A DNA stretch of 64,000 nt from Streptomyces marincola (GTDB lineage: Bacteria > Actinomycetota > Actinomycetes > Streptomycetales > Streptomycetaceae), in contig NZ_CP084541.1 in the NCBI RefSeq assembly GCF_020410765.1, forward strand, positions 5,882,001-5,946,000, written 5' to 3'. A program made the translations under genes and the position numbers. Positions 41,042-49,116 of the stretch are shown piece by piece (position 1 is the stretch's first letter; every line of letters begins with the position of its first letter). A model generated the notes under the pieces. It was given only the letters and a program-made list of their open reading frames with translations. It was not told the DNA's origin and ran no database searches.

Positions 41042-42073
41042 ATGATGTCCGTCGTGCGCGCACTGACCCGTTTCCTCGACCCCTACATCGTGCTGCTCCT
41101 CGGCACGGTCGGGCTCGCCGCCCTGCTGCCCGCGACCGGCGGCGCGGCCACGGCGGTGGACGGCGCGGCCACCGGCCTCATCGGGCTGCTGTTCTTCCTC
41201 TACGGCGCCCGGCTCTCCACGCGCGAGGCGCTTGAGGGCCTGCGCCAGTGGCGGCTGCACCTGGCGGTGCTCGCGGCCACGTTCGCGGCGTTCCCGCTGC
41301 TCGGGCTCGCCGCGCGCGGCCTGGTGCCGTGGCTGGTCACCGACGAGCTCTACGACGGGCTGCTGTTCCTGTGCCTGGTGCCCTCGACCGTGCAGTCCTC
41401 GATCGCCCTCACCTCCCTGGCGCGGGGCAACGTGCCCGCGGCCATCGCCGCCGGGTCGTTCTCCAGCGTGCTCGGCGTGCTGCTGACGCCGCTGCTCGCC
41501 GCGGCCCTCATCGGCGGCAGCGGCGGCTTCTCGGCCGACTCGCTGCTCGGCATCGGGGGCCAGCTGCTGGCGCCGTTCCTCCTCGGCCAGGTGCTGCGCC
41601 GCTGGATCGGGGACTTCGTCCGGCGGCACCGGCGCGTGCTGTCGCTGGTGGACCGCGGGTCGATCCTCGTCGTGGTCTACGCCGCTTTCAGCGCGGGCAT
41701 GACCGCGGGGGTGTGGCAGGAGGCGAGCTGGCGGCGGCTGCTCGCCCTGTTCTGCGTCGAGGCGCTGATGCTCGCGGCGATGCTGCTGCTGACCTGGTGG
41801 ACGGCGCGCCGGTTGCGGTTCTCCCGGGCGGACCGCGTGGTGCTGGTGCTCGCGGGGTCGCAGAAGTCGCTGGCCGCCGGGCTGCCCATGGCGAGCGTGA
41901 TATTCGGGGGGCAGGCCGCGCTGGCGGTGCTGCCCCTGATGATGTTCCACCAGACGCAGCTGATCGTGTGCGCCTACCTCGCCAGGCGCTGGCCCGCCGA
42001 CCCGGACGCCCCGGTGGCCGCCGCGGGCCCGGGGGCCCCGCCCTCGCCGCCCGGCGGATCGGCGGGCAGCTGA
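41042..42073 (+). CDS. Bile acid:sodium symporter-family transporter (SBF-like)
   Basis: The 343-residue protein has nine to ten hydrophobic helices and the SBF-like signature 'FLCLVPSTVQSSIALTSLAR' with 'ALAGSQKSLAAGLPMASVIF'-type residues in the second crossover helix (here 'LVLAGSQKSLAAGLPMASVI'). It is probably a sodium-coupled importer of an organic anion. The hydrophilic tail overlaps the convergent FdhD gene by 100 bases. Confidence 0.88.
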   Translation: MMSVVRALTRFLDPYIVLLLGTVGLAALLPATGGAATAVDGAATGLIGLLFFLYGARLSTREALEGLRQWRLHLAVLAATFAAFPLLGLAARGLVPWLVTDELYDGLLFLCLVPSTVQSSIALTSLARGNVPAAIAAGSFSSVLGVLLTPLLAAALIGGSGGFSADSLLGIGGQLLAPFLLGQVLRRWIGDFVRRHRRVLSLVDRGSILVVVYAAFSAGMTAGVWQEASWRRLLALFCVEALMLAAMLLLTWWTARRLRFSRADRVVLVLAGSQKSLAAGLPMASVIFGGQAALAVLPLMMFHQTQLIVCAYLARRWPADPDAPVAAAGPGAPPSPPGGSAGS

Positions 42074-42900
42074 AGGCGTTCGGTGCCCGCGTAGACGTTC
42101 ATCGACGTCCCGCGCAGGAAGCCCACGAGCGTCAGGCCCGACTCGGCCGCGAGGTCCACGGCCAGCGAGGAGGGCGCGGAGACGGCGGCGAGCACGGGGA
42201 TGCCCGCCATTACGGCCTTCTGCACCAGCTCGAACGAGGCGCGCCCGGACACCATCAGCACTGTGTCGGACAGCGGCAGCTCGCCCCGGGTCAGGGCCCG
42301 GCCCACGACCTTGTCGACCGCGTTGTGCCGACCCACGTCCTCCCTGACGTCGACGAGGTCGCCCGCCCCGGTGAACAGCGCCGCCGCGTGCAGCCCGCCG
42401 GTGCTGCGGAACACGCGCTGCGCGGCCCGCAGCCGTTCCGGCAGCGCGGCCAGCAGGGCGGGCGTCAGGCGCGGCCCGCCGGTCAGCGGCAGCGGCCAGG
42501 GGGCCGTGGTCCGCACCGCGTCCAGGCTGGCCTTGCCGCACAGCCCGCAGGAGGACGTGGTGTACACGTTGCGCTCCAGCCGCTCCAGCGTGATGTCGGG
42601 CAGCGGGACGCCGGCGGCCGGCCGCACGTCGACCACGTTGTAGTTGTTGCTGCCGTCGGGCGCCGTGCCCGTGCAGTACGCGATGCGGGCCACCTCGTCC
42701 GCCCGGGTGAGGACGCCCTCGCTGACGAGGAACCCGGCGGCGAGCGCGAAGTCGTCACCCGGCGTCCGCATGGTGACCGCGACGGCCCGGCCGGCGACGC
42801 GGATCTCCAACGGCTCCTCGCCGACCAGCGTGTCCGCACGCTCGGTGGCGCGCCCGTCCTTGATCCGCAGTACGCGGCGGCGCTCGGTGATCCGTCCCAT
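41974..42900 (-). CDS. fdhD: FdhD, formate dehydrogenase sulfurtransferase/accessory protein
   Basis: The 308-residue protein has the FdhD hallmarks: 'VGEEPLEIRVAGRAVAVTMR', 'TPGDDFALAAGFLVSEGVL', the Cys motif 'TTSSCGLCGKASLDAV', 'REDVGRHNAVDKVVGRAL' and 'SGRASFELVQKAVMAGIPVL'. FdhD transfers sulfur from IscS to the molybdenum cofactor of formate dehydrogenase. No formate dehydrogenase gene is in the window. The Pro/Gly tail overlaps the transporter gene. Confidence 0.95.
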   Translation of the reverse strand: MGRITERRRVLRIKDGRATERADTLVGEEPLEIRVAGRAVAVTMRTPGDDFALAAGFLVSEGVLTRADEVARIAYCTGTAPDGSNNYNVVDVRPAAGVPLPDITLERLERNVYTTSSCGLCGKASLDAVRTTAPWPLPLTGGPRLTPALLAALPERLRAAQRVFRSTGGLHAAALFTGAGDLVDVREDVGRHNAVDKVVGRALTRGELPLSDTVLMVSGRASFELVQKAVMAGIPVLAAVSAPSSLAVDLAAESGLTLVGFLRGTSMNVYAGTERLQLPADPPGGEGGAPGPAAATGASGSAGQRLAR

Positions 42901-42935
42901 ACCGCCATCATGCCCCGCGCGGGCGGCGGGCAGTG

Positions 42936-42972
42936 CCGGGCCCGCCGCGCCACCCCGGCGCGGCGGGCCCGG
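42936..42972 (-). terminator. Strong hairpin downstream of the GH115 gene
   Basis: A 16-bp perfect stem, CCGGGCCCGCCGCGCC (42936-42951) with its complement at 42957-42972, closes an ACCCC loop. It starts 14 bases after the GH115 stop on the minus strand. Confidence 0.8.
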
Positions 42973-42985
42973 GGCGCCGCGCCGC

Positions 42986-45900
42986 TCAGTCGCGGGCCCT
43001 GGTGCTCTCCGGCGGTCCCAGGTAGCTGGGCCGCAGCCCCCCGGTGTCGACGACGAGCTTCTGGAGCACGACCGTCGGGTCGACCATCCAGAACTTCAGC
43101 ACGTGGCGGCCGGGCTCCGCGATGCTGTGGGTGGTCACGGTGAGGTTGACGTTGTCGGAGGTGTTGCGCTCCCACTGCTTGTTCATCGACGTGTCGTTCG
43201 CGCCGGTGACGGCGGTGACGTTCACGACCCGCGGCTCCTGGTCGTCGAACGACACGGCGTAGCACAGGCCGTCGGTCGGCAGGACGTTGTTGCGCGGCGA
43301 CAGGTAGGCGTGCACCCGGACCTCTCCCGCGGTGAACAGCGTCAGCTCGTACTCAAGGCGCGGGCTCCGGCCGCCGGGGGTGCGGCGGCCGGCGGTCACG
43401 GGGAACGGCGTCATGCCGTCGCCCGTCCGGCCGATGTCGGGGATGCGCCGCCAGTGCACGCCCGTGGTGTTGACCGCGCGCGTGTGGTGGGCCGCCTCGA
43501 TCGACACGTAGCCGCCCGCCTCGATGAAGCCGGCGAGCCGCCGCCGCGGCACGGCCGGGTTCTCGACCACGGCCGTCACCTCGACGCTCGCCCCGTCGGG
43601 GCCCGTCACGGTGATCGGCACCCGGGTGGTGCCGCGCGGCGCGGCGGAGAAGTCGACGGAGACCTCCGAGCGGATCTCGGTGTCCACGGTGCCCGAGCCT
43701 TCGGTGACGGTGATCCACGGCACGCCGGGCTCGATGCGGTAGGCGAACGGCGCGGACCCGCGGTTGAACACCTCGATCCACTGGCGCGGCGCGCTCTGGT
43801 AGGGGCTGAACGCGGGCAGCTCCGCCGGGGTGTTCGCGTGCGGCCACCACAGCGTCGAGCCGTCGATCGCGACGCCCATGTCCGGGCCCTCGGGCAGGTC
43901 GACGCGGCGCACGGGCGGGAACACCGCGTCGGGCAGCGCCACGTGGTCGGGGGTCTGCGGCTGCTGCCAGGGCGCGTCGGGGCCGTAGCGCTCGACGTCG
44001 CCGTAGCCGATCTTGGGCTGGGTCTGGAACCCGGCCCACTTCCCGTCGGCCAGCTCGGTGTTGAAGTAGTCCGACATGGCCTGGTCGTCGGCGAACCTGG
44101 CGTCGGTGGCGTCCGCCAGCTCGTTGGCCGAGGCCCGCCCCTGCGCGGCGTGGTGCAGGTTCGTGAACTGCGCGTGCCGCAGCGCGTACAGGTTCGCGGT
44201 GGCCTCCACCTGGTACTGCACCAGCTGGTAGTAGGCGTCGTGCCGGGCGGGGTCGAGCGCGTCGCCGATGCGCTGGGCCTCGGCGTCGAGCCGCTCCCAC
44301 TCCTGGGTGACGCGGTCGAGTTCGCGGTAGTTCTCGATGCTGAACGGCGTCGCCCGGTCGTCGTACACCACGGCCGAGGAGTCGGTGGCGGGGTCCTTGG
44401 CCGGGTCGAGGGTGATGCGGCGGTTGAGCAGTTCGGGTTTGCGGCGGGCCTGGAGGACGCCGTAGGTGTGCAGCACCTCGGCGATCGCCTCGGCGTACCG
44501 CGGCCCGAAGTTCTGCTCGGCGTAGTGCCGTTCCCATTCGGGAAGCCGGTCGATGTCCCAGCGCTCGGGGTCCCAGGCGTAGTCGAGGAAGAACTGGAGC
44601 GGCATCTCCTCGGCCTTCATGTCACCGGCGTTGACGACCCAGAGGCGGTCGATGCCGGAGCGGTAGGACAGGTGCAGCTGCTCCCACGTGCTGGCCAGGT
44701 TGATGGTGTCGACCCACTTGTAGTTGCGCCCGCCGCCCACGTAGTCGAAGTGGTAGTAGATGCCGTAGCCGCCGGAACGTTCGGGCAGGCGCGCGTCGGG
44801 CACCTTGCGCATGTTGCCCCAGTTGTCGTCGCAGAAGATGACGGTGACGTCGTCCGGCGGGCGCAGGCCCTGGTCCCAGTAGCGCTGCACCTCCTTGTAG
44901 AGGGTCTGCACCTGCGGGATCGCCGACAGGTCCTCGGCCCCGGTGACCTCGGCCAGGATCTCGCGCTGGCTGTCCAGGATGGACCGCATGAGGTCGATGC
45001 CGTCGCCGTCGGGCAGGCTGACGTCGCCGTTGCCGCGCATGCCGAGGGTGACGACGCCCTCGAAGTCCTCCTCCGTCATGCGGCGGATGCCGTCGGCCCA
45101 ATAGCGCTTGATGGCCTCGCCGTTGCGCCGGAAGCTCCACTCGCCGGTGCCGCCGTACGGGTCGGACCCGGGGGTGACGATCGCGCCGTTCCCGTCGCGC
45201 ACGGCGGGCACCGCGTGCCGGTTCCACTCCTCGATGCCGCGCATCATGGGCGCCTCGTGCGAGGTGCCCATGACGATCCCGTAGGCCTTGGCGGTGGCGT
45301 GGTTGCGCGGGTCGTCCTCGGCGAACGCGCGCCCCCACACCGCGGGCCACAGGTAGTTGGCCTTCAGGCGCAGCATGACCTCGAAGACCTTGGCGAAGAA
45401 CTCGCTGTTGAAGCCGTTGGGGAAGCCGGGCGCGTGCCCGCGGCCGAAGAACGCGGGGGCCCAGGTGCCGAGCGCCGGGTTCTCGTCGTTGATGAAGAAG
45501 CCCCGGTACTTCACGGCCGGGGTGCCCTGGGTGTGCCGGCCCGGCAGGGCGTACAGCTCCGGCTGGGTGCGGGCGGGCACGTCGTCCCACCAGTACCAGG
45601 GGGAGACGCCCATCTGGCGGGAGGCCTCGTAGACGCCGTAGATGGTGCCGCGCTGGTCGCTGCCCGCGATGACGAAGGCGCGGCGGACGCCGGGCAGCGG
45701 GTTGTGGACGATCTGCTGCCTCGCGGTCTCCCAGCGGCCCGCGATGCCGTCGACGTCGAGTTTGCCCGTCCTGGCCAGCCGGTCCACGAGCGGGCTGCGG
45801 CCGAGGGTGCCGACGATCACGACCTCGCGCGGGGGTTCGCGCCGGCCGCGGAACGCGTCGCGCACGACGTCGGGCGCGACCCCGGTGACCCGTTCGATGT

Positions 45901-46153
45901 CGGCCGCCAGGTCGTCGGCGACCCGGAGCACGCCGGGGTGGTCGTCCGGGTCGACCAGGACGGGGGCGGCGGCGCCGCGCGCGACGAGCGCGAGGCTGCC
46001 GGGCTGCCAGGAGCCGGAGACGAACGTGCCGCGGCCGGCCGGGGCGCCGGTCCGCGCGGGGGCGGCGGCGGTGGCGGTGGTGGTGGGCACGGTGGTGGCG
46101 GCGACGGTGAGGGGGAGCATGCTGAGGAAGGCACGGCGGCTCGTCATGGTCAT
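42986..46153 (-). CDS. GH115 alpha-glucuronidase (xylan 4-O-methylglucuronic acid hydrolase), Tat-exported
   Basis: The 1055-residue protein begins with a twin-arginine signal 'MTSRRAFLSMLPLTVA'. The GH115 core spans about 90-750, with 'VIAGSDQRGTIYGVYEASRQ', 'VSPWYWWDDVPAR', 'KYRGFFINDENPALGTWAPA', 'LWPAVWGRAFAEDDP', 'VTLGMRGNGDVSLP' and 'DNWGNMRKVPD', followed by C-terminal beta domains (about 780-1050). The family removes methylglucuronic acid side groups from glucuronoxylan, including internal ones. It is secreted folded. A palindromic operator lies upstream, and a strong terminator downstream makes it a single-gene unit. Confidence 0.95.
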   Translation of the reverse strand: MTMTSRRAFLSMLPLTVAATTVPTTTATAAAPARTGAPAGRGTFVSGSWQPGSLALVARGAAAPVLVDPDDHPGVLRVADDLAADIERVTGVAPDVVRDAFRGRREPPREVVIVGTLGRSPLVDRLARTGKLDVDGIAGRWETARQQIVHNPLPGVRRAFVIAGSDQRGTIYGVYEASRQMGVSPWYWWDDVPARTQPELYALPGRHTQGTPAVKYRGFFINDENPALGTWAPAFFGRGHAPGFPNGFNSEFFAKVFEVMLRLKANYLWPAVWGRAFAEDDPRNHATAKAYGIVMGTSHEAPMMRGIEEWNRHAVPAVRDGNGAIVTPGSDPYGGTGEWSFRRNGEAIKRYWADGIRRMTEEDFEGVVTLGMRGNGDVSLPDGDGIDLMRSILDSQREILAEVTGAEDLSAIPQVQTLYKEVQRYWDQGLRPPDDVTVIFCDDNWGNMRKVPDARLPERSGGYGIYYHFDYVGGGRNYKWVDTINLASTWEQLHLSYRSGIDRLWVVNAGDMKAEEMPLQFFLDYAWDPERWDIDRLPEWERHYAEQNFGPRYAEAIAEVLHTYGVLQARRKPELLNRRITLDPAKDPATDSSAVVYDDRATPFSIENYRELDRVTQEWERLDAEAQRIGDALDPARHDAYYQLVQYQVEATANLYALRHAQFTNLHHAAQGRASANELADATDARFADDQAMSDYFNTELADGKWAGFQTQPKIGYGDVERYGPDAPWQQPQTPDHVALPDAVFPPVRRVDLPEGPDMGVAIDGSTLWWPHANTPAELPAFSPYQSAPRQWIEVFNRGSAPFAYRIEPGVPWITVTEGSGTVDTEIRSEVSVDFSAAPRGTTRVPITVTGPDGASVEVTAVVENPAVPRRRLAGFIEAGGYVSIEAAHHTRAVNTTGVHWRRIPDIGRTGDGMTPFPVTAGRRTPGGRSPRLEYELTLFTAGEVRVHAYLSPRNNVLPTDGLCYAVSFDDQEPRVVNVTAVTGANDTSMNKQWERNTSDNVNLTVTTHSIAEPGRHVLKFWMVDPTVVLQKLVVDTGGLRPSYLGPPESTRARD

Positions 46154-46187
46154 TCTCCGCCCGGAAGAAGAGGTGGCCGATAATTTT

Positions 46188-46199
46188 CGGAAGATTCCG
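46188..46199. promoter_or_regulatory. Palindrome and CGGAAGA repeats upstream of GH115
   Basis: CGGAA-GA-TTCCG (46188-46199) is a perfect inverted repeat 35 bp upstream of the GH115 start. CGGAAGA occurs three times nearby (from 46162, 46188 and 46198). The surrounding AT-rich stretch is exceptional here and fits a regulated promoter, probably answering to a xylan-derived inducer. Confidence 0.6.
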
Positions 46200-46349
46200 G
46201 AAGAAAGTAATGACGGACCGGTCCCGGGTCAATACCCTGGGCAACGGCCGATGTCCCCTTCACCACGCGGGTGTTCGGTGACCTGGGCAGTCCGCCCGGG
46301 GGCGGCTCATGAAAGTTTTCCGGCCCCGGTCGCGGCCCGCGGGCACCTG

Positions 46350-46378
46350 TTGACGCCCGGCCCGGCCACTGGTCCACT
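46350..46378 (+). promoter_or_regulatory. Promoter of leader peptide 1, likely leaderless transcript
   Basis: TTGACG (46350-46355), 17 bp, TCCACT (46373-46378), then seven bases to the leader ATG at 46386. The short distance means transcription probably starts at or next to the ATG, giving a leaderless mRNA. The third leader at 51751 has nearly the same layout. Confidence 0.5.
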
Positions 46379-46385
46379 GGACGGC

Positions 46386-46466
46386 ATGAGGTTCGAGCGC
46401 CGCCTGGTCATCCGCGGCCACATCGACTTCGGCCGCGTGTGGTCGGCCGCGTGTAGCCGCGCCTGA
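46386..46466 (+). CDS. Putative cysteine-responsive leader peptide 1 (26 aa)
   Basis: The peptide MRFERRLVIRGHIDFGRVWS then AACSRA resembles the actinomycete leader peptides with an RRxHxDLxRVSSAxC core that precede sulfur-assimilation genes. Here the core reads 'RGHIDFGRVWSAAC', with one Cys codon (TGT) three codons before the end. It stands 227 bases before the flavin monooxygenase gene, with a strong hairpin between. The peptide is likely a translation sensor, not a functional product. Confidence 0.65.
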   Translation: MRFERRLVIRGHIDFGRVWSAACSRA

Positions 46467-46613
46467 CGGCGCCCGCGCTCCCGCGCGCTTCGCCGCGCCG
46501 ACTCGCGTTCCCCGCGTTTCTCGTGCTGTCGCCCGGGCCGCCCGCGCTCCTCCCGGCCGCCCGCGTTTCCGCCGACCGCGCCCGCCCCGCCCGGCGCCTC
46601 CCCTCTCCCGGCC

Positions 46614-46650
46614 CGGCGGGGGCCCGCGTTCCGTGCGCGGGCCCCCGCCG
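46614..46650 (+). terminator. Attenuator-like hairpin between leader 1 and the monooxygenase
   Basis: CGGCGGGGGCCCGCG (46614-46628) pairs perfectly over 15 bp with 46636-46650 around a 7-nt loop, 44 bases before the monooxygenase ATG. Unlike the other two leaders, I found no strong competing partner for this stem near the leader stop codon; only GCCCGCGC (46471-46478) could compete weakly for its 3' arm. Confidence 0.7.
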
Positions 46651-46693
46651 CGCCCGCCCCCCGCCGCAGCCAAGCACGCCGAAAGGCCCCGCC

Positions 46694-47789
46694 ATGCCTG
46701 TCGAGTTCCTCGGTATCGCCGCGACCAGCAACGGCTCGGAGACCACCCCGCGCTCCGGAGCCGCCCTCGACCTCGACTACACCGTCCGGCTCGCCCGCGC
46801 CCACGAGGACCACGGCTGGGACCGGGTGCTGTTCGCCTACTCCTCGCAGTCGCCCGACCCGGCGACGGCCGCCGCGTACCTCGCCGCGCGCGTGCCGCGG
46901 ATCCAGATCCTCCTGGCGCACCGGCCCAACGTCTCGGTCCCCACCTTCGCCGCCCGCGCGTTCGCGACCCTCGACCACATCAGCGACGGCCGCCTCACCG
47001 TCCACTTCATCACCGGAGGGAACGACCACGAGCAGCGGCGCGAGGGCGACACCCTGCCCAAGGACCGGCGCTACGCCCGCACCCGCGAGTACATCGGCCT
47101 CGTCAAGAAGATCTGGACCACCCGCGAACCCTTCGACCACGAAGGCGAGTTCTACTCCCTCCGCGACTTCGTCAGCGATGTCTTCCCGGTCCAGCGGCCC
47201 AGGCCGGGCGTGTCCTTCGGCGGCTCGTCGCCGGCCGCCTACGCGGCCGGCGGGGCCGAGGCCGACATCTACTGCCTGTGGGGCGAGCCGCTGGCCCAGA
47301 CCGCGGAGCAGATCGAGGCCGTCCGCGCCGCCGCCGCGGCGGCCGGCCGCCGCGAGGTCCCGCGCATCCAGGTCGCGTTCCGGCCCATCATCGCGCCGAC
47401 CGAGGAACTCCTGGGAGAAGGCGCACCGCACACTCGGCGCGCTCCGCGCGCGCCGGCCGCGCGGCGCGGACGCGGCACCGGAGAACGCCGGCTCCCAGCG
47501 CCTGCTCGCCCTCGCGGAACGCGGCGAACGCTTCGACCGCGCCCTGTGGACCCCCACCGCCGCGGCCACCGGGGGAGCGGGCAACTCCACCGCTCTCGTC
47601 GGCACGCCGGAGACCGTCGCGCAGGCCCTGCTCGACTACTACGACCTCGGCGTGGACATCCTCTCGGCCCGGGGCTACGACCTTCTGAACGACGCCATCG
47701 ACTTCGGCCGCCACGTGATCCCCATCGTGCGCGAGGAAGTCGCCAAGCGCGACGCGGAGTTGGCGGCCAAACAGGTCCGCGCCTCTTGA
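46694..47789 (+). pseudogene. Alkanesulfonate-type LLM flavin monooxygenase, frameshifted
   Basis: Frame one (46694-47410) encodes a clear LLM-class flavin monooxygenase of the SsuD type: 'VEFLGIAATSNGSETTPRSG', 'LAHRPNVSVPTFAARAFATL', 'FITGGNDHEQRREGDTLPKD' and 'GVSFGGSSPAAYAAGGAEAD'. At about 47410 the homology jumps to another frame and continues from 'WEKAHRTLGALRARRP' through 'NSTALVGTPETVAQALLDYY' to 'VIPIVREEVAKRDAELAAKQ', stopping at 47789. Family alignment suggests two bases are missing (or one extra) in the 'GAACTCCTGGGAG' stretch. Apart from this the gene is intact with good codon bias, so either a very recent mutation or a sequencing error is likely. When intact it should release sulfite from sulfonates with FMNH2. 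Confidence 0.85.
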
Positions 47790-47814
47790 CCTGGCCCCCG
47801 CGCCCGCCGACAAT
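47786..47814 (+). promoter_or_regulatory. Promoter of leader peptide 2
   Basis: TTGACC (47786-47791), 17 bp, GACAAT (47809-47814). The -35 overlaps the monooxygenase stop codon. Transcription would begin near 47821, about 45 bases before the leader ATG. Confidence 0.6.
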
Positions 47815-47864
47815 CGCCCGGGAGCCCGCACGACGGGCCCCGGGCGAACGGACGGGGACACCCC

Positions 47865-48047
47865 ATGGCTGACGCGGGACGTGAGGCCGGCTGTCCGGCG
47901 CCGTCCTGCCCTGCCGGACCGCTCCGCCCGCTCCCGTTCCTCCGGGCAGCCGCGCACCGCACGGCCCGGCCGCGCCCGCGCCTGCTGACCTCACGCCGAC
48001 ACATCGACCTGCTGCGCGTCTCAAGCGCCGCGAGTCGCCTCCCCTGA
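47865..48047 (+). CDS. Putative leader peptide 2 (60 aa, extended form)
   Basis: The C-terminal part 'LLTSRRHIDLLRVSSAASRL' carries the RRHIDLxRVSSAA core of actinomycete leader peptides. The Cys normally following 'SSAA' is replaced by Ser (AGT). ATG 47865 is the only usual start codon in frame, preceded by GGACGGGGAC; it adds an unusual N-terminal extension with Cys codons at positions 10 and 15. The stop codon at 48045-48047 lies inside the first arm of an attenuator. The following gene encodes a glutathione-transferase-like protein. Confidence 0.65.
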   Translation: MADAGREAGCPAPSCPAGPLRPLPFLRAAAHRTARPRPRLLTSRRHIDLLRVSSAASRLP

Positions 48048-48094
48048 GGCGGCCACGGGTCATCCACCCGGCCGCCTCCTTCGAGGCGGCCGGG
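48046..48094 (+). promoter_or_regulatory. Transcription attenuator 2 with mutually exclusive hairpins
   Basis: Region 1 GAGGCGGCC (48046-48054) begins inside the leader stop codon. Region 2 GGCCGCCTC (48070-48078) can pair with it, extended by GGGT/ACCC (48057-48060 with 48066-48069). Region 3 GAGGCGGCC repeats region 1 exactly, and with region 2 forms a 12-bp terminator stem, 48067-48078 with 48083-48094, on a CTTC loop. A ribosome at the stop codon would cover region 1 and favour the terminator; a ribosome stalled earlier leaves region 1 free and favours antitermination. Confidence 0.75.
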
Positions 48095-48173
48095 GCACTC
48101 CCGCGCCGGTGTGCGCGCCGGCCGCCTCTCCTCTCCTGCCATCCGCGCCCACCCCCGCCCGAGAGGGAGAGTC

Positions 48174-49049
48174 ATGCACACGCCGCACTCCGCGCAGCCG
48201 CCCGCCGGCCACCCCGCCGCCTTCCGCGGCCGCGTCGGTCCCGACGCCGACCACGGGTTCCATCCCGCCCCGCTCCGCTACCGGCTCTACCTGTCCCTCT
48301 CCTGTCCCGGCTCGCTGCGCGTCGCCATCACCCACCGCCTGCTGCGGCTGGACGAGGACATGCCCGTCACCCTGCTGCCCGCCGTCCCCGACGCCGACGG
48401 CGGCTACGCCGCCCTGCGCGACCTCTACGCGCGCACCGCGCACCACCACCCGGGGCCCGCGGTGGCGCCCGTGCTCGCCGACCGCTGGACCGGGCGGATC
48501 GTCAGCAACCACGCCCCCGACATCGCGCACGACCTCGCCGTCCGCTTCGCCGGCGGGCGGGCCGGGCTGCGCCCCCACGGCGCCGAGGCGGACATCGCCG
48601 CCCTGGCGCGGCTGTGCGACCAGGACATCACCGAGGCCGCGCAGCGGGCGGGCGAGGCCGGTCCCGCGCCCGGGCGGGCCCGGGCGCTCGGCACGCTGCT
48701 CGCGGCCCTGGCCGCGATCGAGGAACGGCTGGCGCGCGGCGGTCCTTTCGTCCTGGGGGACACGCTCACGGCCGCGGACGTCCACCTGTGGGTGACGCTG
48801 GTCGAGCTGGACACCGTGCACCGCTGGCATCTGGACGCGGAGGCCGTGCACCGGATCGCCGAGCACCCCGGCGTGTGGGCCTACGTCCGGCGGCTGCTCG
48901 GCGAGCGGGAGTTCGGCGGACTGCTGCGCGTCGCCGACATCGAACGCCGCCACCACGCGCACTGCCGGGGCCTTGAGGCCGCGGGGGCGGCGGCGCCGAT
49001 CATCGACTGGACCGCCCCCCTGGCCGCCCCGGCGCGGCAGCACGGCTGA
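48174..49049 (+). CDS. Glutathione S-transferase-fold protein (YqjG/ECM4-like)
   Basis: The 291-residue protein starts at ATG 48174 after GAGAGGGAGAG. 'LRYRLYLSLSCPGSLRVAIT' resembles the thioredoxin-fold active site of glutathionyl-hydroquinone reductases (usual CPWAxR; here Cys44-Pro-Gly-Ser). The C-terminal all-helical domain contains 'FVLGDTLTAADVHLWVTLVE', a clear GST N-capping box. Actinomycetes use mycothiol rather than glutathione, so the thiol partner may differ. The leader peptide and attenuator upstream place it under sulfur or cysteine control. Confidence 0.82.
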   Translation: MHTPHSAQPPAGHPAAFRGRVGPDADHGFHPAPLRYRLYLSLSCPGSLRVAITHRLLRLDEDMPVTLLPAVPDADGGYAALRDLYARTAHHHPGPAVAPVLADRWTGRIVSNHAPDIAHDLAVRFAGGRAGLRPHGAEADIAALARLCDQDITEAAQRAGEAGPAPGRARALGTLLAALAAIEERLARGGPFVLGDTLTAADVHLWVTLVELDTVHRWHLDAEAVHRIAEHPGVWAYVRRLLGEREFGGLLRVADIERRHHAHCRGLEAAGAAAPIIDWTAPLAAPARQHG

Positions 49050-49116
49050 CCGCGGGCGGCGCCGCCCATCGGCCCGCCCCACCGGGCGGTGGCGCGTTCC
49101 CCGGGCGGCGCGGGCG

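Noticed and set aside
42644..46183. An 1179-codon plus-strand frame
   Set aside because: It is antisense to the GH115 gene, rich in Val/Gly/Arg/His repeats, and lacks any domain pattern.
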